Of a stretch of DNA of 64,000 nucleotides, positions 10,848-22,738 are shown piece by piece; within the stretch, counting starts at the first letter, position 1, and each line of letters begins with the position of its first letter. The notes below the pieces were generated by a model. The model made no database searches. It was not told the origin of the DNA and saw nothing but the letters and a program-made list of their open reading frames with translations. Source of the stretch: Mucidula mucida (lineage: Eukaryota; Basidiomycota; Agaricomycetes; Agaricales; Physalacriaceae); NCBI GenBank assembly GCA_015501055.1, contig JADNYV010000055.1, positions 145,881 to 209,880 on the forward strand, in the 5' to 3' direction. The position numbers and the translations under genes were made by a program.

Positions 10848-12355
10848 ATGTCTGAGTCGAAGGTACCGCTTATCCCTAACGCATCGGGGAACCACAACTA
10901 ACGGTTCACAGACCTACGAGTTTCTAGGCGATATTCCAACTGCCATCCGTGATCGCGCTATCAGCGACCTCAAGTCGAGTGGCGGCCTGCGTAAAACATC
11001 CTTTCTTGCTGTGACTCAACCGTACGCCGAAACCACAGAGGGTCTCTTGGTGCACATCATTGCTGGACCTTGGGTCGACGTCGATGATGCAGTGGACGAT
11101 TTCATGGACCGGATCTCTGACCGCCCATTCCTCGCCGAATGTCCGCGGAACCTTCTCCTTGAGGATAATCCTGCTGGCGGGATCTTCGATATCGTGAAGA
11201 GCCCAAATATTGGACCCATGATCTCGCTGTGTAGGAACTTGCTTGTTGTCGTTCTCGCCAATCTGGACTTTACGAAAGCGTCCGAGTCTTTTCGCTCGAC
11301 ATTCTGGACAAGTATCCAGGCGGCTAATTTCCGGCTTCAGGCTCTGGAGATCGTGCAGTGTACTCTGAGCGCTCGGCAGCTCGGCTGGCTCATCTCTATA
11401 ATTGCCAAAGAGCAGATAGACAAGCTCAGAATCTGCGGAATCGTCTTCTCCGAAGAGAATGGTGCTGTCCCTCAGGCTCTGAGGACAGCTGCTAAGCGTC
11501 CCCTCCATGTCAAAGAGCTGAACATCAGCATCATCTCATTCAACAGCGTGCATGTCTTTACTGTACTGCTAAACCTACACAATTCTACCTTTGGCATACA
11601 TGAGCTCGATGTAGACGCCCGACACATCACACCTGCAATCATGTTAATGATCAACGATTTCCTTCGCCACCAGCATGTCGAGATCTTATACTTTAACGTG
11701 CCTATATCGGTTACAAGTATGTCATTACTGTGCCTCATAACCTCTCTGATTAAGTTATTGAACAGTTGAAAACCCTTATCAGCTTCAGAATACACCAATT
11801 CGACTAACGGGCCTCAAGGAATTCCACTTCACGTGTCCAATCATGAATGGAATCTGGAACGTCGGCCTATTGACGTTGTATCGCGCAACTTTGCAGGGTT
11901 ACAGAGACACCGGCCTGAATTGGATTCACCCTGGACTATACTTCTATCAGGATTACGCCTCGACAGAGGACGTTATGTATGCACCTGTACCTGAACCGCA
12001 TGAGCTATGGACGAGCATTGAGACCCTCATGGCTGCACGTCCGGACATTCGGCATTTAGTTGTCTCAGTGGGGTGGTTCTCGAAGGACAACCGTGTTCAT
12101 GGGGGCCGCTTCCATCATGACGCGCTTCAGGATCCTGCCAGCAGCCCGACTTTATTGCGAGACTATCACCTCGTCTCATTAGGAAGCGAGGAGTCGAGGC
12201 GGCAGCTTCTGCGCCGAACGGTCTGGCGATTGTTCTCGAAAATGCTTCCCAGACTTGTCCCACAGAATGGACCACTAGCCGAACTCTTATTCGAGATCGG
12301 GTGTAACGATGGGCAGGTTCCAGCCGACATCGCACCATTCTCTGGTAGTTTGTAA
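10848..12355 (+). CDS. Hypothetical three-exon protein, LRR-like character
   Basis: Exons 10848-10862 (MSESK), 10912-11716 and 11766-12355 join with GT-AG introns into 469 aa. The first intron follows a five-codon exon. The middle has regularly spaced leucine/isoleucine segments (LQALEIVQCTLSARQLGWL, LHVKELNISI, IHELDVDARHITP), as seen in the divergent leucine-rich-repeat parts of agaricomycete F-box proteins, but I see no F-box at the N-terminus. No signal peptide or membrane helix is evident. The reading frame is intact. Function unknown. Confidence 0.75.
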
Positions 12356-12826
12356 CATACGCAAGTCATGTACCTTTCAATAAGACCACATAGTGGGATC
12401 TTTCAAACAGTCGCATTCGAAAGTTGACTATGTTGTGCAGAACAGAACATCGCTATTGATTCGCTGATACCAAAAGGAGTTGCCTTGGAAGGCAATTTGG
12501 ATAGATTCTTGGCTACGTACTACTAGGACGTAGATGCATTACATGATCTATGTCTTTCAGGCTCCCATCCAGCAGGCGCGCGCCGCGTCTACGTCATGAG
12601 TACTTAACTGTACTAGTCAATCGGTCTACCGGTCTATCAGCTTTAGATACAAATGTGCCTTTTCAGGGACATGCAGCAATACCGGGTGAATTACCTGTAG
12701 TACGAGGCGCTCCGACACCGAAGACGTGTCGCTCGATCAACAACCTGCAGCGTGGGAAGACAAGCCCAAACAGGAATGCCCCGGCTCCTTCATCTTTCTT
12801 CCTGCTCTCATTCAGTCCGACAGAGA
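12356..12826. other. Intergenic, no supported gene
   Basis: 3' flank of the preceding gene. A plus-strand open frame from 12550 runs into duplicated non-coding DNA and is not credible. Confidence 0.5.
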
Positions 12827-12910
12827 TCTGGATTTGGCGCGCGAGTCACGCGGATATTGATGTGGCGCTCAGGCTGCCGATCCACATCACCCATTGTTCG
12901 CCTAATTGAG
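12827..12910 (+). repeat. Duplicated upstream block, also at 7206-7290 (inverted)
   Basis: TTTGGCGCGNGAG-CACGCGGATATTGATGTGGCG and CCGATCCACATCACCCATTGTTCGCC recur on the minus strand at 7290-7206. It is part of the F-box gene duplication and ends exactly at the insertion described next. Confidence 0.75.
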
Positions 12911-13545
12911 ACTGAGAAAAACCACTGAGGTTTTATTACCCGATCCGCTGGGTACTTACCTGCCATGCCGCTGATCGGCATCCTAAATAGGCAATGGCAG
13001 GTAAGTCCCAACGGCGCGATATCCATTCTTGTTCGCTTGTTTGGCGCCTCAGCAGCGTAAGCACTGCTCAGAATGTTGGATATATGTTGATGCTGTCTTC
13101 ACCCATGCTGATCTGTCCCGGGAGGCTTCTTCAACGCCCAAATTTGCCGAATGACAGGTAAGTCCTTGTTTGATTAGTCATTGACTTACCTGCCACGCTG
13201 TGCACGGAACGCGTTTACTGAAAATCTGTCTTCTGGACCACTGGCTCTCTTGCACAAAACGGGAAGTACATTGATAGCTGGATAAGGTCCTTTATCTGTC
13301 TACAGACCAACTCAAACTTGACTTCATTGCTTTTCAGACTATCACTGGCGGAATTCCGGTGAAGACCGTACGCGGCGCGATGACTAACGGGTTCCGCGGC
13401 AGGGGAAGATTTTTTGCGTACTTCAGGCTCTCAGACAGGTTCTGTGGCCTCTTATGTTGCTCTATAAAGCTCTCTCTAGTTCTCTTTCCTTGAGTTCTTT
13501 TTCTGTGAGGTTTTGACGAGGATACCCAGTGTATTGGGTCAAAAA
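12911..13545. mobile_element. 635-bp MITE-like insertion with 10-bp target duplication
   Basis: CCTAATTGAG occurs at 12901-12910 and again at 13546-13555. The homologous empty site near 7212 has one copy with no intervening DNA. The insert has no coding capacity. Its inner ends are related as an imperfect inverted repeat: TTTTATTACCCGATCCGCTGGGTA near 12931 against the complement of the sequence ending GGGTCAAAAA at 13545. A 9-10 bp duplication is typical of Mutator-like elements, but the classification is inference. Confidence 0.75.
12945..13200. repeat. Two hairpins built from CAGGTAAGT
   Basis: ACTTACCTGCCAT (12954-12966) pairs perfectly with ATGGCAGGTAAGT (12994-13006), and the pairing extends imperfectly outward. 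CAGGTAAGTC (13155-13164) pairs with GACTTACCTG (13183-13192). The repeated 9-mer is the ideal fungal 5' splice-site consensus, present twice on each strand within the insertion. Confidence 0.85.
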
Positions 13546-13623
13546 CCTAATTGAGGACGAGGCTTACTATCAGGTGACCCAGTGTCCACATCTTATTAGA
13601 GCCGAGGACAAGGAGCTTGCTTT

Positions 13624-13650
13624 ACCACCACCACCACCACCACCACCACA
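13624..13650. repeat. CCA triplet microsatellite in the 5' leader
   Basis: About eight ACC/CCA repeats sit immediately before ATG 13651. The inverted relic has only about three. Confidence 0.85.
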
Positions 13651-16116
13651 ATGCCGTCTGTTCCTCCTCGTCGCTCCAACCGGATTGCCGCCGTGAATAC
13701 AGAAGGCAAAGCAAAGCGCAAGCCAAAGGCAGCTCTAGCGAAGAAGCGCGCCCAGCGTGCGTCTCCTGAAGTGGATGCAGCAAAAACAAGAGAAAGCTCG
13801 TCTCAGAAGAAGCCTCGCAAACGCGCCAAGACTGACGCCGTCGTCGAATGTTCCGACCAACGTCCCGGGAAACGAGGAAAATTACAGCAGATCACCGAGA
13901 CACCTCTCGACATTCTTCTCGAGGTTTGGATCATTCCCCTTTGCACTTCATTGTTTCTTACATCAACTCTCTCTAGATTTTCTCGTACTTGGAGCCTCTC
14001 GATCTCCTGCACATGAGTAACGCTGTGCACGTATCTCATGACCAGGGAGAACGCCTTTATCTGGAGACGCGCGCGTTTGGGAGTGAAAGGTCTCCCGCCT
14101 ATAATTGAAGACTTAAGCGAGCCGCAATATGCGAATCTTCTATTCGATAAACATTGTCATGTACGTGCATCCAAACCGTTGATAAGTGTTTGTGTGTCCG
14201 TGATCTCTTCTCAGCATTGTTCGAAGACACCGACCAAGTATATACAATGGCAATCACGAATTAGACTCTGCAACAACTGTTTAGAGAAGGGGACGATGTA
14301 GGTGCAGTCACCTTCCATCAGAATCCTTACTCATTCCTTGAAAGCATGGCAACGAGGGAGCAACTTGTACGCCATGGGCTAACAGCCTCGTTCAAATCCC
14401 GAGACGTATTGGCGGTTACTCCGAATTTCAGGCATTCAAACAGTACGTAGTTTAGTTCCTTGATCTTTCATGATGACTGACCTACACGCCCAGAAAGTGT
14501 AAGTATCTCGTGCTACGATATAATTGCATTCGAGAAGTTAGTCGAGGAGAGCGTACCATTGCAATATGGATCTCCCCAGTACAGTACATGGTTTGCGCAG
14601 AAGCAAAAGGAGCACAAGGCTCTTTCCAAGGTGAGCTTCATTGAATACCTCGAACGTCTACTTAAGTGTTGTTGCAGTCCTGCAAAGAATACGAGAAATG
14701 GGAGATGTCGAAAAGGGAGTCCCGTACGATAGAGCTAGATTCTCTTCGTCGTGCAAGGCTCGAAAGGTGCGGACAATCTCATTCGGCGTCCCGTATAAAC
14801 TGACGATGTGACAGCATCATTGCGCGTCTGAAGGCAGATGGGTGGGACGAAGAGGTAGAACTTCCGTATACCCGCGCAGCGCTGGAAGCGCATGTTGTAG
14901 TGAAACAGCCTCGGAAGCTGACAGATCGAAGTGCGTCTCATTCATCTCGGTCCCAGTTTCAAAATAACTTACCCATGTCAGTTTGGGACACTATCAGACC
15001 CACTCTTACCGAGATCATGTCAATATCCGCATCGACCTGTTGGAACAAAAGCTTCAGCGTGCTATTTCGGAGCGGACCCGTATCCTGGCGGGGCTCGCAA
15101 TGACTTCTTCGCGACATTGCCGGAAACACCGCACCACCCACCTCCCTCTGCCCTTTGCGTCCATCAACCGTTCTTCGATATCATCAAGAACACGCCTCCT
15201 GCCGAAGACGCGACGTCCAAACTCAAAGAAGCATTCGACTCGGAGACCGTCCTCGCAATATCCGCCGCGTGGAGGGAACAACAAGAGAAACATCTAATAG
15301 CAATGCTCCGCAGGAAAAAAGGGCGCAAAGCCGATCTCTCCTTGATCGTCAACGCCTTTACTTGCGTCGAGTGCAGCAAGTACGCCCCGAGAATCCCCCA
15401 TTACCCACACTTTGCTTCGCACTCGTGTTTCTATTCTACTGAAGCCGTCGGGGACACGAAGGTCACGGTATGGGCCGGGAAGGGCATCAAGACCCTCGAA
15501 AAGGCTGTCTACGCCAGATGCCAAGAGTTCGTCAGGATGTGTGGGCTCGACCCGGATACTGCGACCGCGGCGGATATGGATGGCGCTGATGTCTTTTTTC
15601 ACTGTGAGGAATGCGATGGCAGGCGGACATTGGTAAATGGTATGAAGCTGTTTAAGTTGATGCGTTGGCGTACGGCGATGGTAAGGTTTGCGTTTCATTT
15701 CATGAACATTGTTGTCTATTTTCGTAATAGAACCATCATCACATCGGGAAAGTGTCGCGCGTGGATGATGCCGAGCTTCTCGCTTGGGACATGCTCAAGA
15801 AAGAACCGATTTGGAGGAAGGACTAGCGGCCGATCCTCCGGAAGGGTCACCTTATCGACAGGCTTTTGTCTGTGTTCATTGTGGTGTGGTGGAAACGTCA
15901 AACGCAGCTGCTCGTGCCGAGCATCTCCGTTCCGTGTAAGTTTTTCGCTTCTTGCTCTCAATCATAGGCCGGTGCTGAGTCGTTTGCAGACATGAGATAG
16001 GCGGTGAGCCCAATATTGTGGACCACTATCGGCGTACTCTGAAGAACGCGAAGACAAACAAGCTCTCGGTTATAGTTCAGCAGGCCATACGTCAGGATGA
16101 AGTCGTCCAAGCTTGA
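13651..16116 (+). pseudogene. F-box protein with zinc-binding C-terminal region, probably frameshifted
   Basis: N-terminus MPSVPPRRSNRIAAVN, basic linker, then KRGKLQQITETPLDILLE, an intron (about 13924-13976) and the F-box core IFSYLEPLDLLHMSNA. Downstream blocks are the conserved agaricomycete sequence: IEDLSEPQYANLLFDKHCH, RIRLCNNCLEKG, NPYSFLESM, QPRKLTDR, TIRPTLTEIM, DFFATLPETP, FTCVECSKYAP, LDPDTATAADMDGADVFFHCEEC, FVCVHCGVVETSNAAAR and a terminal helix ending DEVVQA. F-box proteins of this type would recruit targets to an SCF ubiquitin ligase. Frame changes appear near 14300 (a C missing relative to the relic), near 15010, near 15080 and near 15795. It is either a young pseudogene or carries base-calling indels. 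The calling of exon ends between 14450 and 15000 is approximate. Confidence 0.7.
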
Positions 16117-17811
16117 AGGAAACTAGCATTCCTGGCTGTAACATTATGTCTCATATGTAAACAAGTGACAGAAGGAATGCTTTCGAGTATATACTTACTA
16201 CCCTCATTCAGTTGGACCGTGCAATGAAATCTGTCATTTTTCCATAGCTGTTCCGATCTCTAACGTTCCCCACTTTGTCTCCATTGTCCGCCGGTAAGCC
16301 ATGGCCACTGTCACCATTCCGATCTCGAGCTGGACATCCAGAATAAAAAGAGTCCCCGATTCGAAGTGTGAGTCTCAGTTCCCGATATGCCTCCTTCAAC
16401 TTATCCACCCTTTGATCACCTTGAGTTCAGGCTGAAAGACGTTGTCACACCGAGCTGTGCACAGACTCGAGCCAACTTGAATTTTGAGGCGATAATTCCC
16501 TCGTCGTAGGAGGTCTTGTTCGCTTGAGGCCCAACGATGGGACTTTCAGACGTTGAGCTGCGGGATTGGCATGTATCTGCGCAGGGATGGCGAAAGCGTT
16601 TTGGCCCCATCATTGGGCCTCCTTCACTCTCCGCCGGACAGGTCCTAAACGATCACTCGCCGCTCACGCCTCAGAAGATGACCATCCCCTCTTTCGGCTC
16701 CGTTTCTCATGGGACAGTGTCCGTTGTACTATGACCTTGCTGCCGAGGAAATCACACCGCTGGATCCTGAGCTTGTTTAGGGAAGCGACCCCTCCCGTTT
16801 AGACACAACGATGGGATTTTCAACTTACGGCAAGGGCGAGATAAACTGGAAGCTTCTGGCACTTCAGGTCTTCGAGGTTATTCCAGCCTTTTGATCGAAT
16901 GTCTCAAGACATCGCAACTGATGTTTACGAGTGCGTCCCCTTCGTGCTGATATTGGCGTCCATTGTTCAGTGACTGCCAGAAGCTCTCAAAGCGCCGTCG
17001 TGAAATGCGTCTGTGCATCCGATACTATCCGTCGCACTCATGACTGCCCAAGCTTTCACCAGTACACTGGCAAGCACGAGCAGTGACGCTAGCCAGCCGC
17101 TGAATTCTCATCACTCGTTGCATTACGACCGACAAAATGCCAGTGCAGAATACTTTAGAGATTGTGCGCCAGCAACATACGTCCCAATATCCGTGGACGT
17201 GTATTCTCCACTTCAGGCAGCGCCACCTACTTTGCCCAGCGTCGCTCCAGGATCACAACCTGTAGTATGTTCGCATCACACCCGCAAACACACCGTGATG
17301 AACGAAAGCCTGACCCCAAAGCGTTCGAAAAAGGGCGGTGTACGATAGTATAGAGTAAGATGACGCAGGTTTGAAGTTCTACTGCCCCAGGCGTATATCA
17401 CTCGAAGCACCTGAAGCGTAAGCACTATGAATCATATCGTTTGCAGATTCGTGACTGACATTGCCCGAAAGATACATGACGAACGGGATTCTCAGCCTGC
17501 ACCCAAGGTGACCGAGCAGAATTAGCGATGTGTTAAGAATATACTATGAAGGATATCTACTACTAGCTTGTCCTGAATGACAGATGCTTCTACAACTATC
17601 CCTCGTCGGCATGAAACCGCTAAGGACAATTGGTTCCATTTAAGCGAGTCTGGACTTCCTGCAAATTGTTTATCAGACGCCCAAGGTGCACCGGCAGTCT
17701 CAGTAATCTATAGTGTATTATGCGAGGTCTCCGAGTCCTACGATTATAATATATTCTAAATGATACGTATTTTCCTAACTTCTACCTCTATAAGCTCTAT
17801 AAATCTACTCG
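16117..17811. other. 1.7 kb with no supported gene
   Basis: Only short open frames. The frame at 17013-17348 is low complexity (Ser/Thr/Pro) and lacks splice context. Phrases ACGATGGGACTTTCA (16534) and ACGATGGGATTTTCA (16808) hint at an old local duplication. Nothing recognisable. Confidence 0.45.
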
Positions 17812-19049
17812 TCAGTTCGCAGCGATTCTTGAACACGAACGAAACCACGTACCTCTGACATCACTACTCAACAGTCCGCGACGCACGAGCTCCGGGCACG
17901 ACTCCCAAATCATCTTGGTCACGTTCTCTACATCGTTCTGAACACTCTGATACCCTTGTACCTCCTTGCTGAGCGAAAACATCACTGTGACCGCTTGTAG
18001 CCCGGAAATACCCTTCAGCGCGTCGTCCAACCCCGTCCATACGTCCTCAGAGCGAAGTGAGCCCCTCCCTAGCGATGCGCACCGCAGACGCGGGTATGCG
18101 CGCTCAAGTGTAAGATGTTCCAACTGCAGCGCCGACGCTTTTCCTATATTAGATGCCCACCACTGCAACCAACCCGAATCGTGTCCCGAAATGCATATGT
18201 GCAAATCTCGCAGACGCTGGAGAGCGAAGAACGGCATCTCGCGACTTAATCTCTCCTGTGCTACAAAGAGCGTAGGTTAGTAACCTGATCTGGGGCGAAG
18301 AGACGCGACATACTGAGCGGAAGGGATATGTCACCTAGGGGATCTTTGATGGTCAGGGAATGAAGCTCTGGTAATGCGTTGACGAGACGCGATAGCGCAG
18401 GGAGCTCGTTAACAAAGTACGTGTGTACATTAAGCCTTCCGAGGTGCGAAAGCCATCCATGCGCCGGATCTGCGAAGATAGAAGACCCGAGGGAAGATGA
18501 AACCATCCCCGCCGACACCGTTAACTCTGTGATAGACAAGGGGGGCACAACAAAGTCATCCGGACACATAGCGTGGACTTCGATCAAGCGGAGGGATGCG
18601 ATGGACGGAAAGTAGGAAAGGATGGTAAACAGCGATGATGGTGAATCCAGGAATACGGCATTCAACGATAGGCTTTTAACGTGGGGAAGGGCAATAATGG
18701 AAAGCAATCCACGGTCCATGCGAACCATGTGCGCGAGCTCTATGTCGTTTACATTGCGCAGGGCCTGAAAGACTCGGGTAAGCGCTGGGTCCTCATGCAC
18801 GTAGACCCGTATTCCATTGGCGACGGCGCCTGCAACAAGGCGCACGCGGTGGACATGAGATAGTACACGGGGCGAGAGAGCCAGAAGGCTCGACGGCGTT
18901 TTTTTGGTGGGACAGAGCGCTATTTCTCGAAAAAGATGCTTTTGAGCGCGATCACGGAAGCAATGTGATGCGCCAGTAAGCGCTATTAGGGCATGGCGGT
19001 CGTCGCGGAGAATGTCGACGATCTCGTCTACGAGTTCTTGGGGGAGCAT
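17812..19049 (-). CDS. F-box/LRR-like protein, two exons
   Basis: Exons 19049-18314 and 18260-17812 encode 394 aa. The 53-bp intron has GTATGT, a CTAAC branch site and TTTGTAG. The N-terminus MLPQELVDEIVDIL, followed by ALIALTGASHCFRDRAQKHLF, is the short F-box form common in agaricomycetes. The rest consists of leucine-rich segments (VKSLSLNAVF, IASLRLIEVHAM, ELHSLTIKD, LQLEHLTLER), likely a substrate-recognition surface. It is paralogous to the genes at 51982-53101 and 59754-60869: all three share the intron position after a GDI/GDL motif and the following E-MP-F sequence. Frame intact, so a functional SCF adaptor is likely; the target is unknown. Confidence 0.85.
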
Positions 19050-19680
19050 GATGGTCGTCGGCTTGGTGGGAGAAAGGTGAATTTGGGCTCCAGCGTAAGA
19101 TTATTTTAAAGCCTCCTCCGAGTGGGGAATGAATGGGATCCTCGTGCTCAATACATGGGGCAATGGAGAACGGTAGTGGAGCAGTCTTCGCCTCACAAAG
19201 AAAAGGGACAGGTCGTGGGGAAAGGCAAGTGCCACAAGGCGAAAACGTTACCGAGTCGAGGCCATGCCGAGTATAACAGCCGTCGGGTTTACGCACCGTT
19301 ACGTCCGCGTTGGCATGTTAACGCCGACATAACGTCGCGTTTTGTGGTGGCGCTGGAATTTCGTTGATCCGGGGCGCAGCTGCTATTTTTATGTCAGCCA
19401 CGGATCTGTGGCGTTTGCGATCTCGAATATTGGACAGGAGGAGAAGTCCGACTTGTTTTGAGGATTTCCGTCTGGTCCGGGGTACTGATACTGAGATCAC
19501 TTCGCAGGGAAGCCTTCGTCTTCCGGCTCTTCGCTACAACTCGCGGCTTCAAATGTACCACGCTACTCCGACATTTATGGAAGATGATATCGCAGGAGTC
19601 TGCCTTCCATAACCAGATTCCCCGACTCAAAAGCGCTTGCATAATAGATAGAAGCAGTCTACTCGTATACACACCCTTCA
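19050..19680. other. Intergenic, no supported gene
   Basis: Holds the promoter of the minus-strand F-box gene and the 3' flank of the O-methyltransferase. Short frames on both strands are not supported by splice sites or motifs. Confidence 0.5.
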
Positions 19681-21550
19681 TCAGTTTCTAAGAACGGCCT
19701 GAACCAAATCCAAAAAGTTGTTCGGGCGATCTTTCCTGTAAACCTTCTCGATGCGCCACCCCGACGCAGCCAACAGTTCAATCAACTTATGAATCGTATA
19801 CTCCTGTGTATTGCAGAGATTCATCATCTGAGCGACCAATCAGTCGCCGTGCGCATAAGTAGAGTGGATATCACGTACACACATATCCACGGCGAAACCC
19901 AGTTCATTGGCTGCACCATAGTTCGGAAGAAGTGGTGCTGGCGCTTCCTTGTATCCTGCGCCTGTTCCTTCCAAAGTTGGATCGTGGCAGGTGAGCGTAA
20001 TGATATTCATAGCGAGTAGTAGTCGCGTGGTGGGCATCGATGCCTCGGCAAGATTGGAGAGGATCTTCTTGTTACGTTCGAATGACCAGTTGTGTATGAT
20101 GTGTTGGAGCACGAAGACTGACGCGCTGCGAACCGGCTGCGGCTCGAAGAAATCGTGTGCTACAAAAATGTTAGCTGGTACGCTTCGAGTTAAATTAAAT
20201 ACACGCCTTGAAGAATGGCTCGCCAGACTTTAGCGCCTCGGGGGAATGCTTCGCCCAGAGCTACCGAAAATCTGTATAACAATGAGAGGAGATGATGGGG
20301 ACAGCATACCTTCTGTGCTTCACCGATGACAACTGGCGTGTCCTGAACAACGACTCGAAGGCGCGGGTGGTCACTTAGTAGTTCTTTGACGACAGCCCCG
20401 AAACCTCCCCCAACGTCAACAACGACTGAATCGTCAGGAAGTCCCGCCCAGTCGAAATCTTCGAAAACATTAGACAAGGCATGGCAAACATAAGGCGGAG
20501 TCGTACCTTCGAAAAGACCATCGCGTTCCATTAGCTTGGTTCCCGACATCCCGACACCGAACATCCGTCTTCGATACTCTTCCTCCGGACGATTGAGCGA
20601 CTGGAACATATTCATGCCATCAGGCATGTTGAAAGCCCGCGTCGCGAGGGCATGCTCGGGCAAGTCCGAAAACGCAGTGACCGGGTCTGTGAGGTTCTCA
20701 AAGAGGAAGCCCGAGGAACGAGCAGAGACGCTAGCACTAAAAGAGGTTCATCAGTAACAGATGATTGCAAATGTGCTAGAAAGGTACTGTAGCTCCGCCA
20801 GGGCAGGGAACCCGTTGCTCCCATCGTGCTTTCCCATTGGACTACGTGAAATGTGAGCATAAGCAGACGAAGAAGACTTCTGTGTATCCACGAACTCGGC
20901 CTTGATATCAGCAGTTGATCTTCCAGTGTCCAATTGGGCGGACAGGGCATTCTGAGCGAATACGTTCGGACTGATTTCTTTGAAAACGTGGACATTGCAC
21001 AGTGTTCTGATGCAGCGAGCTACGGGTCACAATCAGTATCAGATTTTTCCCCGTCAACAGATAGGCATAAACATACCTAGCTTGTCGCCGTCAACCTCGC
21101 ATCTTATACCAAGTTCTGAAGCAGACAATCCCTACACGATACAATCAGTAACGATTCTCGGATCCGATACGTCGTTTAAGTACCTCTGGGCCAGCTTCGC
21201 GCAGATGTTCAGCAACGTTGAATTGAATGCAAGCGCGGAGGGCAGCAGTTTTTGAGTGCTGAGTCAATGAATCGTCACGTCTTTCTATCATGTATCGTTA
21301 CACAGGTACTTACCGCGCATGCTATCTGGAACACGATCTCCCTTGGGGGCATCAAGAGAGTGTATAGCTGGTATGCCGCGGAGGCGATAGTCATGGCCAT
21401 GACCGCGCTTTCAGGGTTCGTGCTGATAGACTCAGCATGAGACGCGTTGTCCAATGTGGGAACAGCGAGGTTATGATCTCCGCAGAAGTCCACGAGTTTA
21501 GGCGTCAAGCTTGAGATGATGTCAGAGAGCTGTAGAATTGGCGAAGACAT
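19681..21550 (-). CDS. SAM-dependent O-methyltransferase, multi-exon
   Basis: The start MSSPILQLSDIISS (21550) opens the first exon, which ends at 21314. Further exons join in phase through HSKTAALRACIQFNVAEHL (winged-helix dimerisation region), LARCIRTLCNVHVFKE, SPMGKHDGSNGFPAL, SSGFLFENLTDPVTAFSD, the SAM-binding motif VVVDVGGGFGAVVKEL near 20400, VVQDTPVVI, SVFVLQHIIHNW and a C-terminus ending LIELLAASGW and FLDLVQAVLRN. About 465 aa, normal for fungal plant-type/aflatoxin-type O-methyltransferases, which methylate hydroxyls of phenolic or polyketide metabolites. No frame break found. No biosynthetic core gene lies next to it, so the substrate is unknown. Confidence 0.85.
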
Positions 21551-22738
21551 GTTGTGTGGTTTAGATGAAAGGGTGACGATGTGAGGTTCACATTGAAACG
21601 TACTTATAAGCCAAGATTTTGCCGTAAGAGGGCATATGATACGCAGGGGAGAAAAGCATCACACTGCGATGCGATAGTGCAGAGCGGAATCGAAGCATCC
21701 ATCACTTCTGTGGTTCCATCTTTTTTTGATAGTGACGCCTGATGGTGTGGTGAACCAAATCAACACTTTGACGGTTGAGCGCGCGATGTAAAGGCCATTT
21801 CGGGTGCCCAGGGAGAATCGGAGCCGCACAACGGCAGCCGGTAGTATACCTTGCCCTTGCAACGGAGAGGTATGGCCGCTTTTGGTCCATCCTGATAGTA
21901 CAATAAGCGTGAGTGTGAGCGTCCACATAATGAGCATGTATACCCCAGTAAGTGTATCATATGTCTTATTTGCTTTACAAGACGCCTAGGAGACGCACGT
22001 CGCTTTCCATTTAGCGCTTCCTACTCCCCACAAAGGTATCGATACCGCCGGTGTTTAGGTAGGGCAGGCATGTCGTGGCGAAGAGTGATTAGTACTATTT
22101 CCGCCACCTAAGCTGATGGACCAATGATACGACTTCTTAGCGCTGTGAGTCGTAGATGTGTACATCTGAGTATGCCAAGTACGAGTCACCAAGGAGTACT
22201 GTAGCAAGTCGGCATCTAGTTTCTCAAACGCGCAGTCTTGAACGTGATAGTCGTAGTCGAAAGAACGAGCCTTTTGTCGAGCAAATCCGAGAGGTTTCCG
22301 TCTTATCTAAAGGGTGTTCTCAACGGTGGGAGGAAGGCGATGAAGAGAATTGATCGGCGACGACCTTACGTAAGGTAATACTTTTTCCTTCCTGCCGCCA
22401 CCATCGCGCGATACTTGCTCCCATTCCTGCCAGTTCCGAAGGGGATCCCGTCTCAATCACTCTGAAGATAATTTTACCGCGCAGTCTGCTGGTCCGCTTC
22501 AGATTACGGTCTCCCACTCAGCTGACACCACCATCGCGATTTCAAAACAAGTCCTTCATGTAAAGAATGAACGTTACATACGTATCAGTACGAGATGGTT
22601 CGAGATTTGCTGATGTGAGGCCACTTTCTAGCGACTCGCTTCTACGTATTGAGCGACTAGACGGCGATCAGCCTTGTGTGGCCAGGTTACGCCTCGGTTA
22701 AAAAGTGAATCAAACAGAACCGAAGCTCAGCTTCTGTC
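21551..22738. other. 1.2 kb intergenic, no supported gene
   Basis: Contains the promoter of the O-methyltransferase (minus) and the 5' flank of the next plus-strand locus. Overlapping short frames at 21660-21960 have no family resemblance or splice support. Confidence 0.5.

Noticed and set aside
12550..12909. 119-codon ORF upstream of the F-box gene
   Set aside because: Its 3' part is the duplicated non-coding block also found at 7206-7290, where the frame is not conserved.
16117..17811. Gene candidates at 16537-16734 and 17013-17348
   Set aside because: No consistent splice model, no motifs, and low-complexity composition.
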